DNA of 64,000 nucleotides from JAXDJH01 sp034663635. Its GTDB lineage: Bacteria; Actinomycetota; CADDZG01; WHSQ01. Numbering within the stretch: the stretch's first letter is position 1; every line of letters begins with the position of its first letter. The position numbers were made by a program, and so were the translations under genes. The notes beneath the pieces are model-generated. The model saw nothing but the letters and a program-made list of their open reading frames with translations, searched no databases and was not told where the DNA came from. The stretch is from positions 1 to 64,000 of the forward strand of contig JAXDJH010000012.1 of assembly GCA_034663635.1 (NCBI GenBank). The letters run 5' to 3'. Positions 6,921 through 15,879 of the stretch are shown here, one piece after another.

Positions 6921-8662
6921 CGGTGGCGACAAGGGTTCATACCTATGACGCGGTGATCGTCGGAGCCGGCGGCGCCGGGCTGCGTGCCGCTCTCGAGGCC
7001 GGTCAAAGGTGCAAGACGGCCGTCGTTAGCAAGCTCTACCCAACTCGTTCTCATACCGGTGCGGCTCAGGGTGGAATGTGCGCCGCGCTCGCGAACGTGG
7101 AAGAGGACTCGTGGGAATGGCACGCGTTCGACACCGTCAAAGGTGGCGACTTCCTCGCCGACCAGGATGCGGTCGACGTCATGTGCAAAGAAGCCGTCGA
7201 CGCGGTTCTCGATCTAGAACGCATGGGGCTTCCTTTCAACCGAACCCCTGAAGGCAAGATCGACCAGCGGCGGTTCGGCGGCCACACCCGGAATCACGGG
7301 GAGGCGGCGGTTCGACGAGCGTGCTACGCGGCCGACCGTACGGGGCACATGATCCTGCAGACCCTGTACCAACAGTGCAACAAGCAGGGGGTCCAGTTCT
7401 TCAGCGAGTTCTTCGTGTTGGACCTGATCATGGTCGACGGCGCGTGCGCCGGGATCATCGCTTACGAGATCGCAACGGGCGACCTACACGTCTTCCATGC
7501 GAAGTCGGTTCTATTCGCAACCGGCGGCTACGGAAAGATGTTCAAGATCACTTCCAACGCACACACACTCACGGGTGACGGACCGGGTGTCGTTTACCGC
7601 AAGGGCCTTCCCCTCGAGGACATGGAGTTCTATCAATTCCACCCCACGGGTCTTTACCGACTGGGGATCCTCTTATCGGAGGCCGCGCGCGGCGAGGGAG
7701 CGATCCTCAGAAACTCCGACGGCGAACGTTTCATGGAGCGCTACGCGCCCACGATCAAAGACCTCGCGCCGCGCGACATGGTCAGCCGGGCCGAGTTCTT
7801 CGAGATCAAGGAGGGCAGGGGGGCCGGGCCTAACAAGGACTACATCCTCCTGGACCTCACCCACGTCGATCCTGTGGTCGTCGAGACGAAGCTGCCCGAC
7901 ATCACGGAGTTCGCGCGCACCTACCTCGATGTGGATCCCCTCAAGGAAGGGGTTCCGATCACGCCGACCGCTCACTACGCCATGGGCGGGATCCCGACGA
8001 ACATCGAGGCCGAGGTGGTGCGAAACGTGGCCAACGAGGTCGTTCCGGGGTTCTACGCGGCCGGCGAATGCGCGTGCGTTTCGGTTCACGGAGCCAATCG
8101 CCTGGGCACGAACTCCCTGCTCGACATCGTCGTGTTCGGCAGGCGTGGCGGAGTCGCCATGAGCGATTACGCGAACACGCACAAGCACCTCGAACTCCCT
8201 GATGACCCGGCGAAGCACGTCGAGGAGTCGCTCGCGGGTCTCTTCGAGGGCGGTGGCCCAGAGTTCATTGCGAACATCCGAAGCGAGCTCCAAGAGACCA
8301 TGTGGACCAACGCCTCCGTTTCTCGAACCGACGAGTCGCTCGGCCAGGCGATCTCGGACATCGAAGGACTGCGTAAGCGCTACGACGAGTCTCGCGTTCG
8401 GGATCGCAGCAAGATCTACAACACCGAGATCGTCGAGCACATCGAGCTCGGCTACATGATCGACATGGCAGAGGCTCTCGCGGTATCGGCTCGAGCGCGA
8501 ACGGAGAGCCGAGGCGGTCACTACCGAGAAGACCATCAGATGCGAGAAGACGAGCACTGGCTGAAGCACTCTTTCGCAACGAAGACGGCGGACGGGGAGA
8601 CGAAACTCACCTACAAAGACGTCGTGCTCGGGCGCTACGTGCCGGTCGAGAGGAAGTACTGA
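6917..8662 (+). CDS. sdhA: Succinate dehydrogenase flavoprotein subunit
   Basis: This 581-aa protein has an N-terminal FAD-binding GAGGAG (about 16-21). RSHTGAAQGG contains H46, the residue that carries covalent FAD in this family. Other conserved stretches include MEFYQFHPTG and the catalytic-region GANRLGTNSLLD. It oxidises succinate to fumarate in the TCA cycle and passes electrons to SdhB. The TTG start at 6917 overlaps the sdhD stop; a GTG at 6923 is the alternative. The sdhA stop overlaps the sdhB ATG. Confidence 0.97.
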   Translation: MTVATRVHTYDAVIVGAGGAGLRAALEAGQRCKTAVVSKLYPTRSHTGAAQGGMCAALANVEEDSWEWHAFDTVKGGDFLADQDAVDVMCKEAVDAVLDLERMGLPFNRTPEGKIDQRRFGGHTRNHGEAAVRRACYAADRTGHMILQTLYQQCNKQGVQFFSEFFVLDLIMVDGACAGIIAYEIATGDLHVFHAKSVLFATGGYGKMFKITSNAHTLTGDGPGVVYRKGLPLEDMEFYQFHPTGLYRLGILLSEAARGEGAILRNSDGERFMERYAPTIKDLAPRDMVSRAEFFEIKEGRGAGPNKDYILLDLTHVDPVVVETKLPDITEFARTYLDVDPLKEGVPITPTAHYAMGGIPTNIEAEVVRNVANEVVPGFYAAGECACVSVHGANRLGTNSLLDIVVFGRRGGVAMSDYANTHKHLELPDDPAKHVEESLAGLFEGGGPEFIANIRSELQETMWTNASVSRTDESLGQAISDIEGLRKRYDESRVRDRSKIYNTEIVEHIELGYMIDMAEALAVSARARTESRGGHYREDHQMREDEHWLKHSFATKTADGETKLTYKDVVLGRYVPVERKY

Positions 8663-9393
8663 TGGCAGACGGCAACGGCTCGCACCTGATCGACGTGAAG
8701 CTCCGCATCCTGCGCTTCAACCCCGAGAAGGACAAGGAAGCGCACTTCGAGGAGTACACGGTCGAGGCCGATCCGATGGAGCGTCTCTTAGACCTTCTGC
8801 ACAAGGTGAAGTGGTACCAGGACACGTCGCTGTCGGTCCGACGCTCGTGCGCGCACGGGATCTGCGGTTCCGACGCGATGGTGATCAACGGCCGCAACGC
8901 TCTGGCCTGCAAGGTTCTCGTCAAAGACTTGAAGCAACCCATCACGGTCGAGCCGATACGCGGCCTTCCGGTGATGAGGGATCTGATCGTCGACATGGAG
9001 CCTTTCTTCGCCGGCTACAAGGCGGTGAAGCCCTGGTTGATCACCCCCGTCGAGGAGCGCACGCCGGCTCACGAACGTCTCCAGTCCCCCGAAGAGCGGG
9101 AGCGTTACGACGACACGACCAAGTGCATCCTCTGCGCGGCCTGCACCACGTCGTGTCCGATCTTCTGGGCCGACGAGGAGTACGTCGGTCCCGCCGCGAT
9201 CGTGAACGCGCACAGGTTCATCTTCGACTCGCGCGACACGGGGGCCCGGGAGCGGCTCGAGATCCTCAGCCAGAAAGACGGCGCCTTCAAATGCCGCACG
9301 GCCTTCAACTGCACCTACGCCTGCCCGAGAGGCATCAAGGTCACCCAGGCGATCAACGAGGTCAAGCGAGCAGCCCTCTTCGACACCCTCTAA
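8662..9393 (+). CDS. sdhB: Succinate dehydrogenase iron-sulfur subunit
   Basis: The protein is 243 aa. A plant-type ferredoxin domain has C63, C68, D71 and C83 for the [2Fe-2S] cluster. A bacterial-type ferredoxin domain follows, with CILCAACTTSC (C155, C158, C161, C165) and CRTAFNCTYAC (C211, C217, C221) for the [4Fe-4S] and [3Fe-4S] clusters. Asp at the third [2Fe-2S] position also occurs in the E. coli enzyme. It relays electrons from SdhA to quinone. It is the last gene of the sdhDAB operon and is followed by a strong hairpin. Confidence 0.97.
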   Translation: MADGNGSHLIDVKLRILRFNPEKDKEAHFEEYTVEADPMERLLDLLHKVKWYQDTSLSVRRSCAHGICGSDAMVINGRNALACKVLVKDLKQPITVEPIRGLPVMRDLIVDMEPFFAGYKAVKPWLITPVEERTPAHERLQSPEERERYDDTTKCILCAACTTSCPIFWADEEYVGPAAIVNAHRFIFDSRDTGARERLEILSQKDGAFKCRTAFNCTYACPRGIKVTQAINEVKRAALFDTL

Positions 9394-9405
9394 CCCCCTA
9401 CCCGC

Positions 9406-9456
9406 CGTTCTTTTCTTGATTCAGCGCGCTCAGCGCGTTCGTTCAAGAAAAGAACG
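9406..9456 (+). terminator. Long inverted repeat, probable terminator after sdhB
   Basis: Fourteen-base arms (9406-9419 and 9443-9456, core GTTCTTTTCTTGA / TCAAGAAAAGAAC) pair perfectly. The 23-base loop contains the tandem words CAGCGCGCT and CAGCGCG. It lies 13 bp after the sdhB stop and just before the DUF218 gene. No clear U tract follows, so termination efficiency is uncertain. Confidence 0.65.
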
Positions 9457-9472
9457 TTAGTAGCCTGGGTCT

Positions 9473-10063
9473 ATGAGGCTCGTGGTCAAGATCGTGCTTC
9501 TCGTCGTAGTGCTGGTGCTCGCCTACCCCACGTGGCTCGCCTACCGCATCTGGGATCAATCCCACCAAGACGAAGTCCACACCGCCGACACGATCGTCGT
9601 GCTCGGGGCCGCCCAATACGACGGGGAGCCGTCCCCGGTTCTGAAGGCGCGACTCGACCAGGCGCTCTACCTCTACCAGGAAGACCTCGCCGACAGCGTC
9701 ATCGTGACCGGGGGCAAACAAGAGGGCGATCGCTTCACGGAGGCGAAAGCGGGCGAGATGTATCTCGTCTCCGAAGGCATCCCGGCCGAACGGATCCTGC
9801 TCGAAGAAGAGGGCACCACGACATGGGAGTCCTTGCAGTCGGTCAAGCAGATCGCGGATGACAACGGCTATCAGTCGGCGCTGTTTGTCTCGGATCCGCT
9901 GCATTCCGAGCGGATCCATCGAATGGCGAACGATCTTGGGTTCGCCGGCGTCTACACGAGTTTCGCCGGCTACGAGCGACTGAAGCGGAGCCGGGCGACG
10001 AAGGTGAAACAACTCGTCCACGAGGTTGGCTCTTTGCTGATGTACGAGATCCTGAAGCGCTAG
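9473..10063 (+). CDS. DUF218 (YdcF/SanA-like) membrane-anchored protein
   Basis: The protein is 196 aa. An N-terminal membrane segment (about 3-25) is followed by a DUF218 domain: DTIVVLGAAQYDGEPSPVLKAR, VIVTGGKQEGDR and a late VSDPLHSERI. DUF218 proteins are linked to envelope functions such as vancomycin sensitivity (SanA) and undecaprenyl-lipid metabolism, but no single reaction is agreed. It has its own start about 17 bp after the sdh terminator hairpin. Confidence 0.87.
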   Translation: MRLVVKIVLLVVVLVLAYPTWLAYRIWDQSHQDEVHTADTIVVLGAAQYDGEPSPVLKARLDQALYLYQEDLADSVIVTGGKQEGDRFTEAKAGEMYLVSEGIPAERILLEEEGTTTWESLQSVKQIADDNGYQSALFVSDPLHSERIHRMANDLGFAGVYTSFAGYERLKRSRATKVKQLVHEVGSLLMYEILKR

Positions 10064-10068
10064 CTCGA

Positions 10069-10872
10069 CTAGCCTTTCTTCGGCTCGCTGCGCTTACGAC
10101 CGGCCGTGTACAAAGGCACCTTCATGCTGAGCCCGCGGATCTTCACGTTCCGGCGCTTGCCGAACTCGATGGACCGCAGCCGCTTCTCCGCAAGTTCCTT
10201 CGCAGCTTCCGAGACGACCACCTGCCCGGGCTTGCAGTGATCGAGGAGACGCGCCGTGAGGTTTACGTCATGTCCAAGCAGATCATCCTGTTCGATGAGC
10301 GGCTCGCCCGCATGCACCGCTACGCGCAGGCGGGCTTCGAAGGTTGGATCGGACGCGTGCGCCTTGCTTGCCGCTTCACATAGACCCACGGCTCCGCGCA
10401 CCGCTTGGTTCGCGGAGGGAAAGGCGAGGAGATAGCCGTCTCCTAGATGCTTCACGACCGTTCCCCCGGCGGTCTTCGTGTTCCGATCGACGATCTTGTG
10501 AAGTTTGTTGAGAAGCTCGATCGCCGCTTCGTCGCCGTTCCTCGCGGTGAACTCGGTGAAACCGGCCACGTCGACGAAAACGATGCCAACCGATGAGTTG
10601 CGCGCGATACGGGCGAGCTCGCCCGTCGAAGCCGCGTCCTCCGCGGCGAGATCCGCTAGGAGGTGCGCGCTCTTCAGCCCGAACTTGCCGAGCTTCGACG
10701 GCCGCTTGGACACGGCGTCTTCAAGGATCGGCTCAAGTGCAGTCGCGGCTTGCACGACCGTGGAGACCGGTCCGGACTTCTCATCTATCCGGGCACGCAG
10801 CGACTCCCTCACCTTCGCGGGAAGATCGGGATCGCCACGTAGCGCGGCCAGAAGCGCCTGGCGCATATTCAT
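10069..10872 (-). CDS. Class III adenylate/guanylate cyclase domain protein
   Basis: The cyclase domain fills the C-terminal 170 residues of this 267-aa protein. The two metal-binding aspartates are D101 (FVDVAGFTEF) and D145 (KHLGDGYLLAF), 44 residues apart as usual for class III cyclases. The transition-state Asn and Arg are present in DVNLTARL. About 90 residues of helical sequence precede the domain, and there is no membrane segment. The open frame reaches 10962, but ATG 10872 (MNMRQALLAALRG) avoids overlapping the divergent gene. It probably makes cAMP. Possible targets in this window are the cNMP-domain protein at 1943-3439 and the CRP-like site at 41081. Confidence 0.88.
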   Translation of the reverse strand: MNMRQALLAALRGDPDLPAKVRESLRARIDEKSGPVSTVVQAATALEPILEDAVSKRPSKLGKFGLKSAHLLADLAAEDAASTGELARIARNSSVGIVFVDVAGFTEFTARNGDEAAIELLNKLHKIVDRNTKTAGGTVVKHLGDGYLLAFPSANQAVRGAVGLCEAASKAHASDPTFEARLRVAVHAGEPLIEQDDLLGHDVNLTARLLDHCKPGQVVVSEAAKELAEKRLRSIEFGKRRNVKIRGLSMKVPLYTAGRKRSEPKKG

Positions 10873-10928
10873 GACGTGGAGGAGTGTAGCTGTCGGGCAG
10901 GCGTCGCTGCCGCTACTCTCTTTGTCAA

Positions 10929-11501
10929 ATGGAAGGTCTCGGACCGCGTCGCCGCACCCCATTCGCCGTCGTGGCCGCGATCGCGGCGATCATCTGCGTT
11001 GCGATAATCCGGTTGCCAGACGCATTCGTTATCCAGATGGAACGGAATGGGCCATTCAGCTCATCGCAGGCCGGTTGGGCCTACCGTCTCCTCGCCTTCG
11101 CCGCGGTCGGTCAGGCCCTGTACGGAGGGTTCGTGATCCTTCGCGTCGACAGGGTTCGGCGTGCGCGTCTCGAGGATCCGAAGGTGGCGGCGCTCCTCCG
11201 CGAGGATCTGATCTCCACAGTCGCGAGGACGGCGGCCGCCCAGGTCTTCTTCACCGTTATCTACGGCGTCGCCGCGTTCATCGTGACCGGACAGCGAGGA
11301 GGCTTCTGGCTTTTTCCGCTGATCGCCGTCGCTCAAGCGGCTTGGTACTACCGCCAGGTCGGCGTGATCGGCCACTGGCTCGGTTTCCAGCCTGCGACCA
11401 TGGAGTCACAAACGCCGAGATCGGCCTGGGAGCGAGAGCCGCCCGATTACTGCCCTCCGATCGCGCGAGGGCTGAAACCTCCAGCCGAAAAGACCGCCTG
11501 A
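10929..11501 (+). CDS. Hypothetical four-helix membrane protein
   Basis: This 190-aa protein has hydrophobic segments near residues 12-30, 49-70, 98-120 and 124-142, with a hydrophilic tail ending in PPAEKTA. I recognise no family. It is divergent from the cyclase gene, and only seven bases separate it from the acyl-CoA ligase gene, so the two are probably cotranscribed. Confidence 0.65.
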   Translation: MEGLGPRRRTPFAVVAAIAAIICVAIIRLPDAFVIQMERNGPFSSSQAGWAYRLLAFAAVGQALYGGFVILRVDRVRRARLEDPKVAALLREDLISTVARTAAAQVFFTVIYGVAAFIVTGQRGGFWLFPLIAVAQAAWYYRQVGVIGHWLGFQPATMESQTPRSAWEREPPDYCPPIARGLKPPAEKTA

Positions 11502-11508
11502 TCAGGAC

Positions 11509-12966
11509 ATGAGCGGGATCGGCAGCGCTGCAGCAGCGGCACCTGAGAACGCTGCCCTCGTGTGGGGGGGCCGGGCGACCTCGTTCGGAGACCTGAACGC
11601 GCGGCAGAACCGGTTGGCCGGAGCCTTGCACGAAGGTGGAGTAACAACAGGCGATCGCATCGCGGTTCTTTCAGCTAACAGGCCGGAGTTCCTGGAGGTA
11701 ACGATCGCTGCCCTCCGCGCCGGAGTCATCCCGGTCCCGGTGAATGCGCTGCTCACCCCACCCGAGATCGACTACATCCTCGATGACTCGGGAGCGCGCT
11801 GGTTGTTCGTCGACCGACCCGTCGAGATACGACCGGGTCTGGAGCAGGTGGTGACATTCGGGGACGCCTACGAGCGGATGCTGGCCGAAGCGAGGCCGCT
11901 CCGGCTTGGAGATCACGCCCGCGGCCGACCGATGCACTACACGTCCGGAACTACAGGCGTGCCGAAAGGAGTTTGGGTCGGCGTGTACGACGAGCCCAAG
12001 GCGGCTCGTATGTCTGAAGACTTCCGAACGTTGTGGAACATCACCGGCGATGACACTCATCTTGTCTGCTCGCCGCTCGCGCACTCGGCCCCTCACCGCT
12101 TCGCCCTTCGAACTCTCGAAGCGGGAGGCACGGTCGTCCTTCAGCCGCACTTCGACGCCAGTGAAACGTTGGCCGCGATCGAACTGTTCGGCATCACCAC
12201 CACTTTCATGGTCCCCACTCACCTCGAGCGGATCCTCGCGACCGGGGCGGTCGTCAAACGACACGACCTATCTTCGATGAGGCTTCTCGCGCACGCCGGC
12301 GCGCCGATCCGCATCGAAACGAAAAAGCGCGTTCTCGAATTGTTCCCCCACGGCTCGGTTTGGGAGTTCTATGGATCAACCGAGAACCATGCGACGCGCA
12401 TCTCATCCGACGAGTGGATGCGCAAGCCGGGAAGCGTCGGAACTCCGCGGGCCGGAGGACGGATCCTGATCGTCGACGAGTCCGGCGCCGAACTGGCGGA
12501 CGAAGAGACCGGCCAGGTGTGGGTCGACGATCCTCTCGCGGAGCGCTTCGAGTACTGGCGTTCGCCGAAGAAAACGGTAAGAGCTTGGAAAGGGTCAGCC
12601 TTCACCGTTGGTGACCTCGGATACCTCGATCGCGACGGATATCTCTTCCTTGCAGGCAGACGCGACGACGTCATCATCACGGGCGGCGTCAACGTCTACC
12701 CCGCCGAGGTCGAGTCGGTTCTTGCGGACCACCCCAGCGTCTCGGAGGTCGTCGTTTACGGCGTGGATGACGACGAATGGGGGCAGACGGTTCATGCCCT
12801 GGTGGTGCCCGCCTACGGCGCGCCTCTCGAAGTGGAGGCTCTGAAGGTGTGGGCGCGAGAGCGGATGGCCGGGTTCAAATGCCCCCGCAGCATCGAGATC
12901 ACCGACGAACTTCCTCGGAACGCGACGGGCAAGGTCGTGCGGCCCAAAGGAGAATCGGCGACGTAA
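11509..12966 (+). CDS. AMP-forming acyl-CoA synthetase/ligase
   Basis: This 485-aa member of the ANL superfamily has the AMP-binding P-loop YTSGTTGVPKG at 144-154, the A5-type EFYGSTE, the hinge region GDLGYLDRDGYLFLAGRRDD and a C-terminal NATGKV with the catalytic Lys. It activates a carboxylic acid as the acyl-adenylate and transfers it to CoA. It is shorter than typical long-chain enzymes, and its substrate cannot be read from the sequence. It follows the small membrane protein gene with seven bases between. Confidence 0.88.
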   Translation: MSGIGSAAAAAPENAALVWGGRATSFGDLNARQNRLAGALHEGGVTTGDRIAVLSANRPEFLEVTIAALRAGVIPVPVNALLTPPEIDYILDDSGARWLFVDRPVEIRPGLEQVVTFGDAYERMLAEARPLRLGDHARGRPMHYTSGTTGVPKGVWVGVYDEPKAARMSEDFRTLWNITGDDTHLVCSPLAHSAPHRFALRTLEAGGTVVLQPHFDASETLAAIELFGITTTFMVPTHLERILATGAVVKRHDLSSMRLLAHAGAPIRIETKKRVLELFPHGSVWEFYGSTENHATRISSDEWMRKPGSVGTPRAGGRILIVDESGAELADEETGQVWVDDPLAERFEYWRSPKKTVRAWKGSAFTVGDLGYLDRDGYLFLAGRRDDVIITGGVNVYPAEVESVLADHPSVSEVVVYGVDDDEWGQTVHALVVPAYGAPLEVEALKVWARERMAGFKCPRSIEITDELPRNATGKVVRPKGESAT

Positions 12967-12994
12967 GGTCCTTCCAACGCGGCTCGAACCTGCG

Positions 12995-14095
12995 ATGATT
13001 CGGCGGATGGAAGAGGCCGCTCGCTCGCGACCGAGCTACATGTCGACGTCGACGCGCTACGAACAACTGTTTCGCGCCGTCTTCGACAGTTCCGCTCTGG
13101 CGATCGAGATTACGAATATGGACGGCTATATCGTCGCTTTCAATCCTGTCTACCAACGGCTCGTCGGGCGCGAAGCACGTGAGCTGAACACGATGCGGTA
13201 CTCGGACGTGGTGCATCCGGACGATGCCGAGATAGACGACACCGTCTTTCAGTCTCTACTCCGGGGAGAATGCAACGACTACACGGTCGAGAAGCGCTTC
13301 GTGCACCGCGATGGAGGCACGATCTACGGGAACATGCATGTCTCCCTCATCCGCGATGACGAGGGCGATCCCATATATGCCATGGGCATGGTCGTAGACA
13401 TCACGGAGCTCAAGCGTCTCGAGGAGTTCCGTCACCGTTTCGTGGCGGACGCAGCACACGAACTTCGGGGACCTGTGGCTGCCCTCGTCGGCTTCGCGGA
13501 GATCCTGGGTGAACGGTGGTCCGAGCTGACCTCGACCCAGATCTCCACCACGGTCGGGGCTCTGAAGCGGCAGGGCGAACGACTTTCCGTTCTCACACAT
13601 GCGCTCCTGGATCTCAGCAAGATCGAGCGCGACAAGGGCGACGTAAGGCTGGCTCCGGTGCCTGTGGCAGAGGTGGTCTCATCGCTCCTGGAGTCCGAGT
13701 CTCCGGCGGCAGGCAAGAACGTTCGGATCGAGATCGCCCCCATGATCGCGGCGATGGCCGAGGCCGGAAAGCTGGAACAGGTCCTCCGGAACCTGCTTAC
13801 TAACGCTTATCGCTATGGAGGCGACAACATCGTCGTCGAGGCTCACGAAGAAGATGAAAGCGTCAAGATCATCGTCAGAGACGATGGCGCTGGGGTTTCG
13901 ATCGACATGAGGGAGAAGCTGTTCGATCCGTTCTGGCGCGGAGGGAACGCCGGAGCGAATCAGGGATCGGGACTAGGGCTTGCGATCGTGTCGTCTCTCG
14001 TGAAGGCGATGGGCGGAAACATCACCTGTGAGGAAAGCGAACCGCAAGGACTGCGCTTCGTAGTAACTCTGGCGCGCTCTCAGAAAACCCCCTGA
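12995..14095 (+). CDS. PAS-domain sensor histidine kinase (orphan)
   Basis: The protein is 366 aa. A PAS domain (about 20-140) ends in GMVVDITELKRLEEF. The HisKA phosphoacceptor is H155 in DAAHELRGP. A HATPase domain follows, with the N box LRNLLTNAYRYGG, the G1 box DDGAGV and the G2 box GSGLGLAI. There are no membrane segments, so it senses a cytoplasmic signal. No response regulator adjoins it; the only receiver in the window is the stand-alone one at 50855-51241. Other possible starts are Met5 and Met16. The stop codon lies within the tandem repeat at 14079-14150. Confidence 0.9.
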   Translation: MIRRMEEAARSRPSYMSTSTRYEQLFRAVFDSSALAIEITNMDGYIVAFNPVYQRLVGREARELNTMRYSDVVHPDDAEIDDTVFQSLLRGECNDYTVEKRFVHRDGGTIYGNMHVSLIRDDEGDPIYAMGMVVDITELKRLEEFRHRFVADAAHELRGPVAALVGFAEILGERWSELTSTQISTTVGALKRQGERLSVLTHALLDLSKIERDKGDVRLAPVPVAEVVSSLLESESPAAGKNVRIEIAPMIAAMAEAGKLEQVLRNLLTNAYRYGGDNIVVEAHEEDESVKIIVRDDGAGVSIDMREKLFDPFWRGGNAGANQGSGLGLAIVSSLVKAMGGNITCEESEPQGLRFVVTLARSQKTP

Positions 14096-14150
14096 GCTCG
14101 CTCAGAAAGCCCCCCTGAGCTCACTCAGAAAGCCCCCTGAGCTCACTCAG
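14079..14150. repeat. Tandem hairpin repeat spanning two convergent stop codons
   Basis: Three copies of a 22-23 bp unit (CTCAGAAAaCCCCCTGAGCTC with small variations) occupy 14079-14100, 14101-14123 and 14124-14145, and a partial CTCAG follows. Each unit contains CTCAG and CTGAG, so each can form a short stem. The histidine-kinase stop lies in the first copy and the thioredoxin-gene stop (minus strand) in the last partial copy. It may act as a bidirectional terminator or be an expanded spacer. Confidence 0.85.
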
Positions 14151-14893
14151 TAGAGCGCGGCTGCCAGCAGTCTTCGCACCGACATCGCCATCGGGTCGCC
14201 GAGCGGGAGGATGTCCAATAGATCGAGCAGGCGCTTGCGCGCCCCATCTCGGTCTTCAGGCGCTCCGATCCTCACGACATCGAGTAGCACGTCGAAGGCT
14301 CCATGGAGGTTGCCTCGAGCGGCGCTGAGGTCCGCGATCCTAAGAGCAGCCTCGAGATCGGAGGGATTCGCATCGAGGCGTTGGCGAAACACATCTTCAT
14401 CGCGACCATCGACTCGCTCTTCGAGCTCTAGACGAGCCACTCCCATGCGAGCGTCTTCGTTGTTCGGTTCGATATCCAAGGCTTTGCGGTAGTCGGCGAG
14501 CGCCTCGGCGTATCGAGTCTCGTCCTCGGCCCGACGGGCGGCCTCGATCGCCGACTTCGCGGGACTTGGGCCGAGTTTCTCCAGCCATTGCCTCACGTCC
14601 GGTTCTGGAATAGCACCCGTGAATTCGGCAACTAACTGGCCACCGACGAACGCACGAACCGCGGGGATCCCTTGGACACGAGCCACCGAAGCCAGTTGCG
14701 GATTCGCGTCCACATCAACCTTGGCGAGGATCCAATCTCCATCTGCCTCGTTCGCGAGCTTTTCGAGGACGGGGCCTAATCGGTGGCATGGCCCGCACCA
14801 ATCAGCCCAGAAGTCGACTACGACGGGGACCTCGTGAGAGCGATCCAGGACGTCGCTTTTGAAGGTGGACTCACTCACATCAAGAACTGTCAC
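14147..14893 (-). CDS. Thioredoxin-domain protein with TPR-like tail (YbbN/CnoX-like)
   Basis: The protein is 248 aa. Residues 1-110 form a thioredoxin domain with WCGPC at 32-36 and the cis-Pro stretch VQGIPAVRAF. The remainder is alpha-helical and tetratricopeptide-like (RYAEALADYRKALDIEP, then a second helix set). This is the architecture of YbbN/CnoX, a chaperone-holdase that works with GroEL and protects clients from oxidation. Unlike E. coli YbbN (SxxC), it keeps both Cys and may be redox-active. groESL is in the same window at 51-53 kb. Confidence 0.88.
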   Translation of the reverse strand: MTVLDVSESTFKSDVLDRSHEVPVVVDFWADWCGPCHRLGPVLEKLANEADGDWILAKVDVDANPQLASVARVQGIPAVRAFVGGQLVAEFTGAIPEPDVRQWLEKLGPSPAKSAIEAARRAEDETRYAEALADYRKALDIEPNNEDARMGVARLELEERVDGRDEDVFRQRLDANPSDLEAALRIADLSAARGNLHGAFDVLLDVVRIGAPEDRDGARKRLLDLLDILPLGDPMAMSVRRLLAAALY

Positions 14894-14943
14894 TGACGAG
14901 CTCCTCGGAGGATCACTCCAGGTATAACGCGTTCAGAGTCGTC

Positions 14944-15879
14944 TTAGTTCCGGTGTTCGTCCAGTTCCTTGCACTTCGTTCGGATGGCTTCGGCGGCCTC
15001 GTTCAACTTGGCGAGCTCATCGGAGTTCAGATCGAGCTCGACGATCTCCTCGATGCCACCTTTGCCAAGCTTGGCCGGGACTCCGAGGTAGACGTCCGAG
15101 ATCCCGTATTGGCCCGTGGTCCAAGCGCAGACGGGCAGCACGTCGCCCGAATCGGCGAGGATCGCGTTGACCATCAGTGCACTGGACGCGCCCGGCGCGT
15201 AGAAGGCACTCCCCTTCTTGAGATAGCCGACGATCTCGGCCCCCGCGTCGCGCGTCCGTTGGAAGAGCTGTTCGAGGTCGGCCTCATCTACAAGTTCCGG
15301 GAGAGGTTTGCCTTGAACCTTGGCATGTCGCGGCAAGGCGACCATCTGGTCTCCGTGCGACCCGAGCGTGATCGCCTCAACCGACGTTGGTGGGACGTTG
15401 AGCTTCTCGGCGATGAAGAAGCGCAGCCGAGCGGAGTCGAGCACTCCCGCCATCCCCATGACGCGCTCCTTGGGGAAACCCGACACCAACGATGCCAGGT
15501 AAGTCATCTCGTCCAGAGGATTCGAGACGATGATCAGGATCGCGTTCGGCGAGTGCTTGGCGATCTGTTCGGTGACGCCGCCGACGATCTCGGTGTTGAC
15601 CTCGAGCAAGTCCATGCGGCTCATACCAGGGGTGCGAGGCCGTCCTGCGGTGATGACAACCACATCTGAATTCGCAGTGTCGGCGTAATCATTCGTGCCG
15701 TGAACCCGCGTCTCGAAACCGACGACGGGGGCCGAGTGATTGACGTCCAGTGCCAAGCCTTGCGGTAGCCCATCGACGATGTCGATCATCCAGACCTCAT
15801 CGGCGAGGCCCTTCTCTGCTACCCCGCGGGCCGCGTTAGAGCCGACGTTGCCGGCCCCTACAACCGTGACCTTGCTCAT
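14944..15879 (-). CDS. mdh: Malate dehydrogenase (LDH-like family)
   Basis: The protein is 311 aa. It has an N-terminal NAD-binding GAGNVGSNAA, an acidic IDIVDG after the second strand (favouring NAD), and the substrate loop GRPRTPGMSRMDL. The loop Arg marks malate rather than lactate dehydrogenases. The catalytic His is in LGSHGDQMVAL. It catalyses malate to oxaloacetate in the TCA cycle. It overlaps the end of icd by four bases and lies downstream of it, so the two form an operon divergent from citrate synthase. Confidence 0.95.
   Translation of the reverse strand: MSKVTVVGAGNVGSNAARGVAEKGLADEVWMIDIVDGLPQGLALDVNHSAPVVGFETRVHGTNDYADTANSDVVVITAGRPRTPGMSRMDLLEVNTEIVGGVTEQIAKHSPNAILIIVSNPLDEMTYLASLVSGFPKERVMGMAGVLDSARLRFFIAEKLNVPPTSVEAITLGSHGDQMVALPRHAKVQGKPLPELVDEADLEQLFQRTRDAGAEIVGYLKKGSAFYAPGASSALMVNAILADSGDVLPVCAWTTGQYGISDVYLGVPAKLGKGGIEEIVELDLNSDELAKLNEAAEAIRTKCKELDEHRN

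Noticed and set aside
14079..14150. The three-unit repeat as a CRISPR array
   Set aside because: Units are directly adjacent with no unique spacers, and no cas gene is near.
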